Assembly: GCA_025054615.1 (NCBI GenBank)
Contig: JANWZO010000015.1
Location: forward strand, 1 to 61,752
Length of the DNA stretch: 61,752 bases
From: Kiritimatiellia bacterium
GTDB lineage: Bacteria > Verrucomicrobiota > Kiritimatiellia > CAIVKH01
Direction: 5' to 3'
Shown here piece by piece: positions 45,341-53,710 of this stretch. The notes under the pieces were generated by a model. It was not told the origin of the DNA and searched no databases. It was given only the letters and a program-made list of their open reading frames with translations. The translations under genes and the position numbers were made by a program. Within the stretch, counting starts at the first letter, position 1; each line of letters starts with the position of its first letter.

Positions 45341-45899
45341 ATGCGTTGGAAATATAGCGGCACCGCCAATCGAATCGAGCATCAAGAGGTGCGAGCAAGC
45401 CGTCATGCGCTATCGATCTAATTCTATTGCTCAAAAGAATCGGGATTGCCTCACGACGGTTGCTCCATCATTGTCGGACGAGGTGGAACTCGTTCCTCCA
45501 CAATGTGGGCAAATTCGAGAGCGCGGATTTACCCGCGCCGTTTGTGCAGGGCGCGGTTTCAACGGCGCCGGCGCGTGCGGTCGGCGTGATACCCGACTCT
45601 GCAAGTAGGGACGTCGTGGAAGGCCCGGTTACACACGGGCCGGATACGGTCGGCGAGGAAACCGACCCTCCAGATGGGAATGACTCGGAGTGGAACCTGT
45701 CTTTCCAAAATAGTGAGCGGGGGGAATTTGCCCCGACAGTTTATGTGAAATCGTTGCGCGAGATAACTACGGCGTCGGGAGCGCCTCCGATCTCCCGCCA
45801 ATCGGAAAAAGGGCCATTTCAAATGAGTCAAAAAGAGGGAACATTTCCAAATGAGTTTTGACGTGTTCGCGGTCCGAGTGACAACTACGGCCGATTCAA
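45341..45899. other. Intergenic stretch between IS remnant and tRNA-Ser
   Basis: No supported gene. Contains the three-hairpin repeat region at 45580-45667. Open frames here are short, lack RBS and do not resemble known proteins. Confidence 0.5.
45580..45667. repeat. Two copies of a 25-bp hairpin repeat flanking a third hairpin
   Basis: A unit beginning GGTCGGCG and ending CCGAC(C/T)CT-CA occurs at about 45579 and 45648. In each, GTCGG pairs with CCGAC (45580-45584/45593-45597; 45649-45653/45662-45666). Between them GGCCCG (45622-45627) pairs with CGGGCC (45636-45641). This is a REP-like arrangement in the accessory segment. Confidence 0.6.
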
Positions 45900-45991
45900 T
45901 GGCGGAGAGGGTGGGATTCGAACCCACGTTCCCCCTTTCGGAGGAAACACGCTCTCCAGGCGTGCCCAATCAACCACTCTGGCACCTCTCC
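45900..45991 (-). tRNA. tRNA-Ser (anticodon GGA)
   Basis: A class II tRNA folds on the minus strand. The acceptor stem pairs GGAGAGG with CCTCTCC, the anticodon arm is CACGCCT-GGA-GAGCGTG, and there is a long variable arm (TTTCCTCCGAAAGGGGGAA). The T-arm is GTGGGTTCGAATCCCAC, followed by discriminator G and an encoded CCA (revcomp of 45900-45902). Confidence 0.96.
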
Positions 45992-46141
45992 GGTGGGTTC
46001 CAGCGGGCAAGCCTACCGCACTGTTTTCATCCGTCAATCGTTTGCAATGGAAGTTTGAGCCGCGGACGGGGTTCGCTATGGTAGCGGTGGCGAAATGGAC
46101 GCAAGGCCGCTTCTGTCGAATCCGGACCGGGGTCCCAATGT

Positions 46142-47986
46142 TTAAGTAGGCAACGGCAATTCCGGGCCGGGCACCGATCCGCTTTCGATTAGAGCAATCA
46201 TCCCGAGCAGCCCGCCCCAGTGGTAGAACCGGTCGCTCCACTCGTAGGGGCAGCCCCACCCATCGATTCCGCTGTAATTCTCGTGCACGTGGCCGTCGCG
46301 CCGCCACTCCCGCAGAAACAATTCTTTCGATTTGGCCGCCAGCTCCGCGGCCGCCGCCCTAAGACCCGCGCGGCGCAAACCCAGGTATACAAGGAAATTC
46401 ATCGGCGGCCAGATGCGACCCCGCCAATAGTGCTGCTCCGGAAACGCCGGATCATCGCGAGAAATCGAGGGCAGGACCCAGTCGCCCCAAAATTCGTTGG
46501 GGTTCATCAAGTGCTCCGCCACCATCCGCGTGGCCTGGTCCGCAGTAGCCGCGTCCGCCAGCAGGGGGTAGAACAGCGTCGGCGACAGGCGATGGCTCCA
46601 CGCGCCGCTGTCGGTATGCCGATTCATGAACAGGCCGCGCTCGTCGTTCCAAAGCAACTGCAGGGCAGCCCGCCATGTCGCCGCGCGAGCGCGAAGCTCC
46701 TGCTCCTCGTTCGCGCGCCCCAACACCCGCGCCAGGTCGGCAAGGTCCTCGCAATCCCGGATGTACAGACTGTTCAGGCCGACATCGTGGAGGTTCATGC
46801 AGTGGGTCGATGGGTCGACCGGGACCTCGTCATACATCGGCGAATTATCCAGGCCGGATTCAAGCGCGCAGCCGTAGGTCTGGCCCACGCCTTTGGTTTC
46901 CCATTCGTTGTCGAGAATCGGGTCGTAGGGGTTCGACCCCCATGCCAGCAACTCACCCACGCAGCGGGCGCGAAGCCACCATCGGTTCCAAACTAAGAGG
47001 GAGTCGAACACCTCCTCCAGAAATTGGCGATCGCGCGTCCATCGGTAGACCTCGCGCACCATCATGGACCCGACCGGCGGTTGCGAGCGGTCCCGCGTTT
47101 TGAACCCGTGGCCGTTCGACGTGTTGGGCACAAACCCCTGCGGCAACATTTCGCGCAGAATTTCCCGCGAGTTCGCGATGGCCAGATCCGGCTCGTCGAT
47201 GGCGGCCATGTAGGCGGCAAAGAATGTATCCCAGCAAAAGAGCACCCATCCGCCGTTGTATTCATTCCAAAGCCGGCTCACCGGACTGATCACTCGCCTA
47301 CCGTTCGGATCATAAATGGTGTTCCATGCAAGGCAGGCGCTGAGCGCCGCGTGCGTCTCGGCTTCGGGGCCGAACCGTCGGGACCGCTCATCCAACGCGG
47401 CCCGCGCCCGGTTGAGCAGGCTGCAGATTTCATCGACGGGGCGCCATCGGCCGGTGGAGAGTCCCACGGGCTGTTCCAACGCAATCGCGAGATAGGGAGC
47501 CTGGGCGGTCAATTGCGCCTCCTCCACGGGTTCCCCGCCGACGGCGAAAACATTCGTGGACCCGTCGGGCCAAACCGCATCGAGCCGCGCGCCGTTTCGG
47601 CGAACACTGCCAGGCCGGTTCCAAAGAAAGGCGCCCTCTGCAACCAGGACGGCGGGTTTGCGATGGTTCTGAAAGGGGGTTGCCAGGGCGATCCAGTCGC
47701 CATCCACTGCGGCGGTTTGCACAAGGATTTCGAGTCCCTTCCAAAGAATTCGTAATTCCGTGTAGGCGCCATCGTAGGACCGAGGTCCGGGCCGGACAAC
47801 CTCACGGTCGGCTTCTTTTCGGCCAATTAGAGCTTCACGCAGGTACATCCCCGAACGGTACTCCTTGATGCCGATGTTCACGGAGAAGCCGCAGGGGAGA
47901 AGGACGTGGGATAACACGCTGTGCGTATTCCACGTGTTCCACCCTTCGCCGAAACGAGAACTTCGAGCGGGAGCAATCGAATTCAC
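46142..47986 (-). CDS. GH63/trehalase-like (alpha/alpha)6 glycoside hydrolase, intracellular
   Basis: About 614 residues without a signal peptide. The N-terminal sandwich domain begins GEGWNTWNTHSVLSHVLLP. The (alpha/alpha)6-barrel part has WNEYNGGWVLFCWDTFFAAYMAAI, split here as YNGGWVLFCWDTFFAAY with an expected catalytic Asp in CWDT. Further on are LREMLPQGFVPNTSNGHG, GLDNSPMYDEV, QHYWRGRIWPPMNFLVYLGL and HVHENYSGIDGWGC, where the last region carries the second carboxylate. This matches GH63-type and mannosylglycerate-hydrolase-like enzymes. A GTG at 47986 is the likely start, 20 bp after the GH94 gene. With GH94 upstream it probably trims short glucosides or mannosides in the cytoplasm; specificity unknown. 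Confidence 0.83.
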   Translation of the reverse strand: MNSIAPARSSRFGEGWNTWNTHSVLSHVLLPCGFSVNIGIKEYRSGMYLREALIGRKEADREVVRPGPRSYDGAYTELRILWKGLEILVQTAAVDGDWIALATPFQNHRKPAVLVAEGAFLWNRPGSVRRNGARLDAVWPDGSTNVFAVGGEPVEEAQLTAQAPYLAIALEQPVGLSTGRWRPVDEICSLLNRARAALDERSRRFGPEAETHAALSACLAWNTIYDPNGRRVISPVSRLWNEYNGGWVLFCWDTFFAAYMAAIDEPDLAIANSREILREMLPQGFVPNTSNGHGFKTRDRSQPPVGSMMVREVYRWTRDRQFLEEVFDSLLVWNRWWLRARCVGELLAWGSNPYDPILDNEWETKGVGQTYGCALESGLDNSPMYDEVPVDPSTHCMNLHDVGLNSLYIRDCEDLADLARVLGRANEEQELRARAATWRAALQLLWNDERGLFMNRHTDSGAWSHRLSPTLFYPLLADAATADQATRMVAEHLMNPNEFWGDWVLPSISRDDPAFPEQHYWRGRIWPPMNFLVYLGLRRAGLRAAAAELAAKSKELFLREWRRDGHVHENYSGIDGWGCPYEWSDRFYHWGGLLGMIALIESGSVPGPELPLPT

Positions 47987-48005
47987 GGTGTGAGGCCTTT
48001 TAGGT

Positions 48006-50444
48006 TCATAGGCCGGTTTGCGGGAGAATGACGGCGATCTGCGCCGACGGCCGCCGGAACGAAGTTGCCGGAACAAGGGGCCCGGCAAGGCGTTCGCCGT
48101 TTACCGTTATGCCGGGCTCCTCCCCGGCATGCGCGCGGCGAGCCTCGATCTCGACCCGGCAGCCTCGAAACTTCCGCGTGCACGAAAATCCGGCCCACTC
48201 CGCCGGCAACACCGGCTCGATCCGCAATCCCCCCAGCTCGGGCCGAATGCCGAGCAGATACTGGGTTGCCGCGATGTCCATCCAGGCGGCCGTGCCGGTG
48301 ACATGCGGGATGTTTGCCCAACCGAACCGCGGATTTTCGGGGCCGATGATGCTGCTCGCCCACGCGTACGGCTCCGCCTGGTAGCGGTCGAGCCCGGCGC
48401 GGCGCAGGGCCAGGTGGGGCACAAGCTGGCGGAAGTACTGCCACGCGCGTTCTGCGCGGCCGAGAAGGGCCTCCGCAATGATCGCCCATGTGTTGGCGTG
48501 GCAGAAGATCGCCCCGTTCTCGCCGCACCCGAGCGAGTAGCCGACAAACGCATCCATGTCCTCCGGATAAGTTGGGAAACTCGGATGCAGTTTTTTGATC
48601 CCGCGCTCGGTGTTCAGGATTTGATACACAGCGTCCATCGCGCGGATTTGCCTGTCGCGGTCGCCCACATTCGCCAGGACGGACCAGCTTTGGGAATTCA
48701 GCCAGATTTTGCCGTACCGACACGTGCGCGAGCCGACGGGCGCACCGTCGTCGTCGAACGCGCGGATCCACCACTCGCCATCCCAGCAGCGAGTGGAAAT
48801 GGCGTGAAGCTGCCCGTCGAGCGCGGAGGAAAGCCGGCGTTCCGTGTCGGATTCTCCGCGGGCGCGGGCCAGTTCGAGCATCTGGCGGAGGACGTACACA
48901 TACTGCATCGCGGCGAATACCGATTCGCCCCTGCCCTTCCGCGCAAAGCGGCCGATGCAGTCGTTCCAATCGCTGTGGAGGGTCAGCGGGATGCCGTGCG
49001 CGCCGAGGTGTCCCGCGGTGAAATCGAGCGCAGCGAGCAAATGCGCCCAGACTGTGGCTTCGGGCCCGCGATCAAGCCCGTTTTCGGCCAGGTACGGCAC
49101 CTTTTCGTCGAGAAGTCCAAGATCGCCGGTCTCTGAGACAAGCGCGTAAGCCAGCATGGGGAGCCAGAGGTGGTCATCGCTGTGGACGGTGCGCCACGGC
49201 GCCTGCTTGTCCTCCGGAAAATACGTGTGCACCACATGCCCGTCGGCGAACTGGTGCCGCAGCAGCCGGAAAAATTCCTCGCGCGCCCAATCGGGCCGCC
49301 GGTACGCAATCGCGAGCATGTCCTGCGCGGTGTCTCGAAACCCATAGCCGCGAAGGCCCGAAGCGGCCTGGCTGAACGAGCGCGAGTAGCGGCCGGTATG
49401 CACGCAGTTGACCGGCGACCACGTGCGAATTTGCCGCTCGATATCCGGATCCGGCAGCCGGCAATCAAAGGCCGAAAAGTGGTCCGCCCACCACCCGTCC
49501 AGGTGACGGCGCTGTGCGTCGATCCAACCCGGCTCGCGCGCGCGGGAGAGGATTTCGGGGAGGGCGCGCAACGCCGCAGAGTAATCCCCCATCGCGCGCG
49601 GCACCAGGCCGAGGAAAAAGCTGACCCGCTCCGATGCGCCCGGTGCCACACGGACCGGAACGTGGAGGGCGCCGCAGGGATCGCCGCACCAGATCTGCTC
49701 TCCGCCGCAACGACCCAGCTCTACGGCCAGGGGATCTCGCTCCGACCGGTACGGCCCCAGGAAGGCCTGCCGGTCGCCCGCGCTTCCGGCGACGGCCCGG
49801 TTCGAGGCAAAAAACACGAGAGGGAGGTCAGCCAGTCGAGGGTGCGACTGGTGATGATACAAATAAAGCTGCGCAGCCGCCGCATCATCCCAGCGGGTTT
49901 TCAGCATGTTGCGAATGTAGTATCCCCACTGATACTCCTGCAGCCATTCGAGCAGGCCAAATTCGACGTAGGCAAACAAATCCACCGACGCATCACGACT
50001 ACCGAGATTTGAGAGCTGTGCATCCCAGACCAAGATGTCCTCTTCAGGCGCGATGAAGAGGGAAAGCCCTACGGCGAGATCCCCCCGGCGCCCAAAAAAC
50101 CGGCTCGAACCTGGCGTGTGCTCCGCTCGCCACTCATCCAGCGGCGTCTTGGTCGGCATCCATGTCGGCGACCAGACGGTCCCCGCGGACTCGCGCACGT
50201 ACAGGTAGAAGCCCGGGCTGTCCACCGGCGACATCCACGAGCGGTAGCGGGTGATGCGGAAATTGATCGGACTTTTCCACCAGAGGCATCCGCCGCCCGC
50301 ATGCGACACAAACGCGTGCAGGTTCCCGTTTGAAAGGTAGTTGATCCACGGCGCCGGAAGGTCCGGCCGGCGGATCACGACGGCCCGCCGGGGGTCGTCA
50401 AATGCATATACGTCGTCTTCGACTCGTTGGGGCTGGGACATCAT
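48006..50444 (-). CDS. GH94 glycoside phosphorylase (cellobiose/chitobiose phosphorylase-like)
   Basis: An 812-residue cytoplasmic enzyme with the GH94 layout: N-terminal beta-sandwich, helical linker, (alpha/alpha)6 barrel and C-terminal jelly roll. Diagnostic blocks are GYGFRDTAQDM (about 367-376), HSDDHLWLP (about 421-429) and LHSDWNDCIGRF with the catalytic-type Asp (about 492-495). FCHANTWAIIAEALLGRAERAW and PYAWASSIIGP follow. It phosphorolyses a beta-linked disaccharide to a sugar 1-phosphate; which disaccharide cannot be determined. Palindrome cluster C covers the region just upstream of its start and nearly reaches the RBS, so this gene is the best candidate for regulation through that motif. 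Confidence 0.9.
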   Translation of the reverse strand: MMSQPQRVEDDVYAFDDPRRAVVIRRPDLPAPWINYLSNGNLHAFVSHAGGGCLWWKSPINFRITRYRSWMSPVDSPGFYLYVRESAGTVWSPTWMPTKTPLDEWRAEHTPGSSRFFGRRGDLAVGLSLFIAPEEDILVWDAQLSNLGSRDASVDLFAYVEFGLLEWLQEYQWGYYIRNMLKTRWDDAAAAQLYLYHHQSHPRLADLPLVFFASNRAVAGSAGDRQAFLGPYRSERDPLAVELGRCGGEQIWCGDPCGALHVPVRVAPGASERVSFFLGLVPRAMGDYSAALRALPEILSRAREPGWIDAQRRHLDGWWADHFSAFDCRLPDPDIERQIRTWSPVNCVHTGRYSRSFSQAASGLRGYGFRDTAQDMLAIAYRRPDWAREEFFRLLRHQFADGHVVHTYFPEDKQAPWRTVHSDDHLWLPMLAYALVSETGDLGLLDEKVPYLAENGLDRGPEATVWAHLLAALDFTAGHLGAHGIPLTLHSDWNDCIGRFARKGRGESVFAAMQYVYVLRQMLELARARGESDTERRLSSALDGQLHAISTRCWDGEWWIRAFDDDGAPVGSRTCRYGKIWLNSQSWSVLANVGDRDRQIRAMDAVYQILNTERGIKKLHPSFPTYPEDMDAFVGYSLGCGENGAIFCHANTWAIIAEALLGRAERAWQYFRQLVPHLALRRAGLDRYQAEPYAWASSIIGPENPRFGWANIPHVTGTAAWMDIAATQYLLGIRPELGGLRIEPVLPAEWAGFSCTRKFRGCRVEIEARRAHAGEEPGITVNGERLAGPLVPATSFRRPSAQIAVILPQTGL

Positions 50445-50449
50445 AAAGT

Positions 50450-50512
50450 TTCCAACCGATGGATTTTACAAACCATGGAAGCGCTAAAGTGATCTTTTTC
50501 CATGGTATGGAA
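50450..50512. promoter_or_regulatory. TTCCATNNNATGGAA palindrome cluster C (3 sites)
   Basis: Sites lie at 50498-50512 (perfect, TTCCATGGTATGGAA), 50466-50480 (10/12) and 50450-50464 (10/12), with start-to-start spacing of 16 and 32 bp, directly upstream of the GH94 gene. The site nearest the gene ends 6 bp before the start codon and overlaps the RBS position, where a bound protein or folded RNA would affect expression. Confidence 0.62.
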
Positions 50513-50518
50513 ATTTGC

Positions 50519-51565
50519 TCAGCTCGGCGACGTTGCGAGGGCCGTTCGGAGGAAGGCGCGAGATTCGTCTCGGGCTCGAGCCAAACGGGGTTCAGATTCG
50601 GAGTAATCCAGCTCGGGATCCGGCAGCGGATCCGAGGTGCTGCCGATTTTCACAAGACGACTGGACAACCCGATGTCGCTCAGCAGATCGCCCATTTTCA
50701 TCGCCTTGCTCGAGGAGAGAAACGCGGTGAACGGCTTACGGTAAATCAGTGAAAAAATGATGCCGTGGAAGAACCCGTTGAAGATGTAATCGGCCGCCGC
50801 GTAGTAGCCGATCCATTCCGCCGGCGAGAGCTCCATTTTGTTGATGGCGCCGGCCAAAGGATACGCAATAGCAACGACGGGTTTTCGAACCCGCTCGGCG
50901 AAACGGCGGACATATTCCGCCTCGGCCTCCGAGCAATTCGCGTAGACGAGCACGTATCCGGACTCGGGCGGAGGAACCGCGACACGCTCGTAGCTGTCGA
51001 GTAGGAGCGTGGGGTCAACTGTTTTCACGGAGGACAGCCCGCATTCGTCGCGCAGAATGCGCATCGTGTGTTCGTCCCGCACGCCGAGCGCGCTGAATGC
51101 GGACAACAGTCGCGTGATTTCCCCGCGGTGGGCGCCCGTGGTGGCGGTGAATCCGAATGTGGCGGCGTACGCGACGCGACGGCCCCCCTCCGCGAAATCG
51201 AGGAAATAGGAGGGATCGTAGCCGCGGAATGAGTTGATGTTCCAAACCTCATCGCTGCCGGTGATGGTGCACGCGTACCGCCCGCGGAGCTCGTCGAATC
51301 CCTCGCGCGTCTCGAACGGCCGCGGACTCAACGGAATCTCGCGGCGGAGAAAGTCGTCGAACCTTTCCTGGCGGACTCGGTGCTCGCGCTCATAGGGATT
51401 GTTTTCGAAGAACGCCTTGCGATAGGCCTCGATCGCTTTGGTCGGCCGATAATCGATGGTTTCGACGCTATGCCCGCAGTCCCGCAGATAGCGGGAGAGC
51501 GCGTAGGCTTGCAGCATCGCGCCGTAATTCATGACGTGGTGATACGTGAGGATTCCGATTTTCAT
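50519..51565 (-). CDS. Polysaccharide pyruvyltransferase-family protein
   Basis: A 348-residue protein of the PS_pyruv_trans family (PF04230). It starts MKIGILTYHHVMNYGAMLQAYAL, typical with the N-Y-G-x2-LQAYAL signature. The middle block ACTITGSDEVWNINSF carries the conserved GSD-xW motif, and FNGFFHGIIFSLIYRKPF carries the donor-binding F-H-G-x7-PF region. Family members transfer pyruvate ketals or act as glycosyltransferase-like enzymes on surface polymers. It sits inside a catabolic-looking carbohydrate cluster rather than the polysaccharide locus. The ATG at 51565 overlaps the LamG gene stop by 4 bp. Confidence 0.88.
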   Translation of the reverse strand: MKIGILTYHHVMNYGAMLQAYALSRYLRDCGHSVETIDYRPTKAIEAYRKAFFENNPYEREHRVRQERFDDFLRREIPLSPRPFETREGFDELRGRYACTITGSDEVWNINSFRGYDPSYFLDFAEGGRRVAYAATFGFTATTGAHRGEITRLLSAFSALGVRDEHTMRILRDECGLSSVKTVDPTLLLDSYERVAVPPPESGYVLVYANCSEAEAEYVRRFAERVRKPVVAIAYPLAGAINKMELSPAEWIGYYAAADYIFNGFFHGIIFSLIYRKPFTAFLSSSKAMKMGDLLSDIGLSSRLVKIGSTSDPLPDPELDYSESEPRLARARDESRAFLRTALATSPS

Positions 51566-52386
51566 ACGCCCTCCATGCGCCCGCACAGTGCTAGCACCCT
51601 CAGTTCGGCTTCATCCAACGCGCGCCCGTAGACGGCCAGGCCACCTAGCAAGCCGGAGAAGCCCTCGCAGGCGGGCATTCTCTCATCTGGATATCCGTGC
51701 CACAGCGCCATGGCCCGTTGGGCGACTGTAAAATCCGCGCCGCCGGAACCGCCGTCAAAAATTGAATCGTCGAACAGGAAGGGATTCGCATCGCCGTTGG
51801 TGTCGAGCTGCCCGTTCACATAGACGCGTATGTGGCGGAGATCCCAGGTGAACGCGATGCAATGCCAATGTTCCGGGTAGCATTCTGTCCGGCCTGTGGC
51901 ATAGGAATAACAGGCTGGGTGGCCTGGCGTATGGCCGCCGCTTTGCGACAGATATCCGTGAACCCGAAGACGGCACTCAGTGCGGTTCATCGATGGAGAA
52001 TGGCTCTGCCGCGTCCCATTATAGAAGAGGGCGTACTGTCGCAGATGATCATGTTCGTTCCAGACACCGGCGATGAATTGCCAGGGGCGATCGCTGTCCG
52101 GCCTGATCCACGCCACCATCGAGAGGGGAGAGCGGCCATGCAGATCGAGCGGGCCGATGTCTTTACGCGGAATGCGGAGCCACTGGCCCCATTCGATGCG
52201 CAATGAACTGGGGCCGAAAATTCCCTCTGGCGCTCTACGGATGGGCCCGCGCATTTCTCGGAGCAACAGCGCGCTGTGGCCACGAGCCGCATGCAGGGAT
52301 CCCTCGCCCTGAAAATCCCAAAACGCGATAAGTGAGGAAATGTCCTCCGGCCGTACCGGCTCCCTCCGCATAGCCGGGACGCTCAT
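51562..52386 (-). CDS. LamG/concanavalin A-like domain protein, no signal peptide
   Basis: A 274-residue protein consisting almost entirely of one LamG-type jelly roll. It has LIAFWDFQGEGSLH, PLSMVAWIRPDSDRPWQFIAGVWNE, HCIAFTWDLRHIRVYVNGQLDTNG and GFSGLLGGLAVYGRALDEAEL; the final block is the classic LamG ending. No secretion signal or membrane helix is visible, which is unusual for LamG proteins. The gene is coupled by ATGA overlaps to both the dehydratase upstream and the pyruvyltransferase downstream, so a role in the same pathway, perhaps as a polysaccharide-binding or enzymatic jelly roll, is likely but unknown. Confidence 0.8.
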   Translation of the reverse strand: MSVPAMRREPVRPEDISSLIAFWDFQGEGSLHAARGHSALLLREMRGPIRRAPEGIFGPSSLRIEWGQWLRIPRKDIGPLDLHGRSPLSMVAWIRPDSDRPWQFIAGVWNEHDHLRQYALFYNGTRQSHSPSMNRTECRLRVHGYLSQSGGHTPGHPACYSYATGRTECYPEHWHCIAFTWDLRHIRVYVNGQLDTNGDANPFLFDDSIFDGGSGGADFTVAQRAMALWHGYPDERMPACEGFSGLLGGLAVYGRALDEAELRVLALCGRMEGV

Positions 52387-53549
52387 TTTGAAAGTTCCGA
52401 GACCAGGAATGGCTGGACGTAGTCGTCGTTGAGTTCGACGCCGAGGCCCGGCCGGTTCGCGTGCGCGGCATCGAACGCGCCATCCCGCGCGATGGGTTCA
52501 AACGGCTCGTGCACCATGTCGTACCGCCCGTCCTCCCAGAACGGAAACCATTCCTGCGGCGAGGCGTTGGGCGTGGCCAGCATAAGATGAAGCGATGCGG
52601 CGGTGCAGATCGGTCCGGCGCAATTATGAAGCTGGACCCGGACTGAATACGACTCGGCCAAGGCCGCGATCTTTCGCGTCTCCGTGATGCCCCCCGCGAG
52701 GCAGACGTCCGGTTGGACCACATCGAACAGGCCCTTTTCAAGGTAGGGCAGGAAATGCTGACGAAGATAGAGCCGTTCCCCACCCGCCAGCGGCAGGCGG
52801 GGGAGCGCCGCTCGAACGCGCGCGGTGGCGTCGGCGTGGAGCGTGGCCACCGGTTCCTCGATGAAGGCGGGTTCAAGTTCTACCAGTTCCGCGCACCAGC
52901 GCACGGCGTCGTCCGGCGCAAGGGCGCCGTGCAGATCAAAATACAGGCGAACGTCGGGCCCTATCGCCTCCCGCACGGCTTTCGCACGCGCGACACCGCG
53001 TTTGCCGGCCGCAGGGTCCAGTTGGACGGCGGCGGCTTGGGTTCGACCCGCGTGTTCGCGAAAGGGATCGAATTTCAACCCGCGCCAGCCGGCTGCAACG
53101 GCAGCGGCGGCCTTCGCGGCAAACTCTTCGGGCGTCTTCGCGTCGCCATACCAGTGGTTCGCATAGAGATCCAGCGAATCCCGAACACGGCCCCCTAGCA
53201 GGTCGTGGAGCGGGCGACCGACCGATTTGCCCTTGATGTCCCAGCAGGCCAGGTCGAAGCCGGCCATTGCGCCGTATAGGGCCAGCGAATGGCCCAGCCC
53301 CCAATAGCTACCGCGGAAAACGGATTGCCACAGCGCCTCCGGCCGTGCGGGGTCGCATCCGAGCACGAATCGCTCGCCCACTGCCCGCGCCGCGGCAAGC
53401 ACACTCTCGCCGCCGACGCCGTAGGGCATTGCGATCTCCCCCACCCCGCAAAGTCCATCGTCGGTGCAGAGCCGGATGGCGAAAAGCTGGTGATGCGGCG
53501 GGCGTTTCCGCAAATCGATGTGATACAACTGTATGCGTTCGACCTTCAT
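52383..53549 (-). CDS. Enolase-superfamily (mandelate racemase/muconate lactonizing type) sugar-acid dehydratase
   Basis: A 388-residue protein with the MR_MLE two-domain fold. The N-terminal capping domain is followed by a barrel with GLKFDPF (Lys at the end of strand 2), RLYFDLHGAL (metal Asp), PAFIEEPV (Glu), LAGGERLYLR (Glu) and RVQLHNCAGP (His of the mannonate/galactonate dehydratase subgroup). The FDLHG motif favours the mannonate-dehydratase-type acid sugar dehydratases. It removes water from a sugar acid in the cytoplasm; the substrate must be tested. It is the first gene of the 46-53.5 kb minus-strand cluster and overlaps the LamG gene by 4 bp. Confidence 0.88.
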   Translation of the reverse strand: MKVERIQLYHIDLRKRPPHHQLFAIRLCTDDGLCGVGEIAMPYGVGGESVLAAARAVGERFVLGCDPARPEALWQSVFRGSYWGLGHSLALYGAMAGFDLACWDIKGKSVGRPLHDLLGGRVRDSLDLYANHWYGDAKTPEEFAAKAAAAVAAGWRGLKFDPFREHAGRTQAAAVQLDPAAGKRGVARAKAVREAIGPDVRLYFDLHGALAPDDAVRWCAELVELEPAFIEEPVATLHADATARVRAALPRLPLAGGERLYLRQHFLPYLEKGLFDVVQPDVCLAGGITETRKIAALAESYSVRVQLHNCAGPICTAASLHLMLATPNASPQEWFPFWEDGRYDMVHEPFEPIARDGAFDAAHANRPGLGVELNDDYVQPFLVSELSK

Positions 53550-53710
53550 TCGCTTGCCCCATGCAGGGGCCGGACGGCAGCGGGCTGACGCCCCGCAGGA
53601 CGCCGACCTTCTACGAACCTCGGCTTAAGGCTAGTATGTTCCAGCGTGCGTTCCCAGAAAATTTCTATCGATCCGCCGGATCCGCGGAGACGCCTCTACG
53701 GAGCTACCGA

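Noticed and set aside
43517-45667. CRISPR array
   Set aside because: Only two copies of each repeat, unequal spacing, and no cas genes anywhere in the window.
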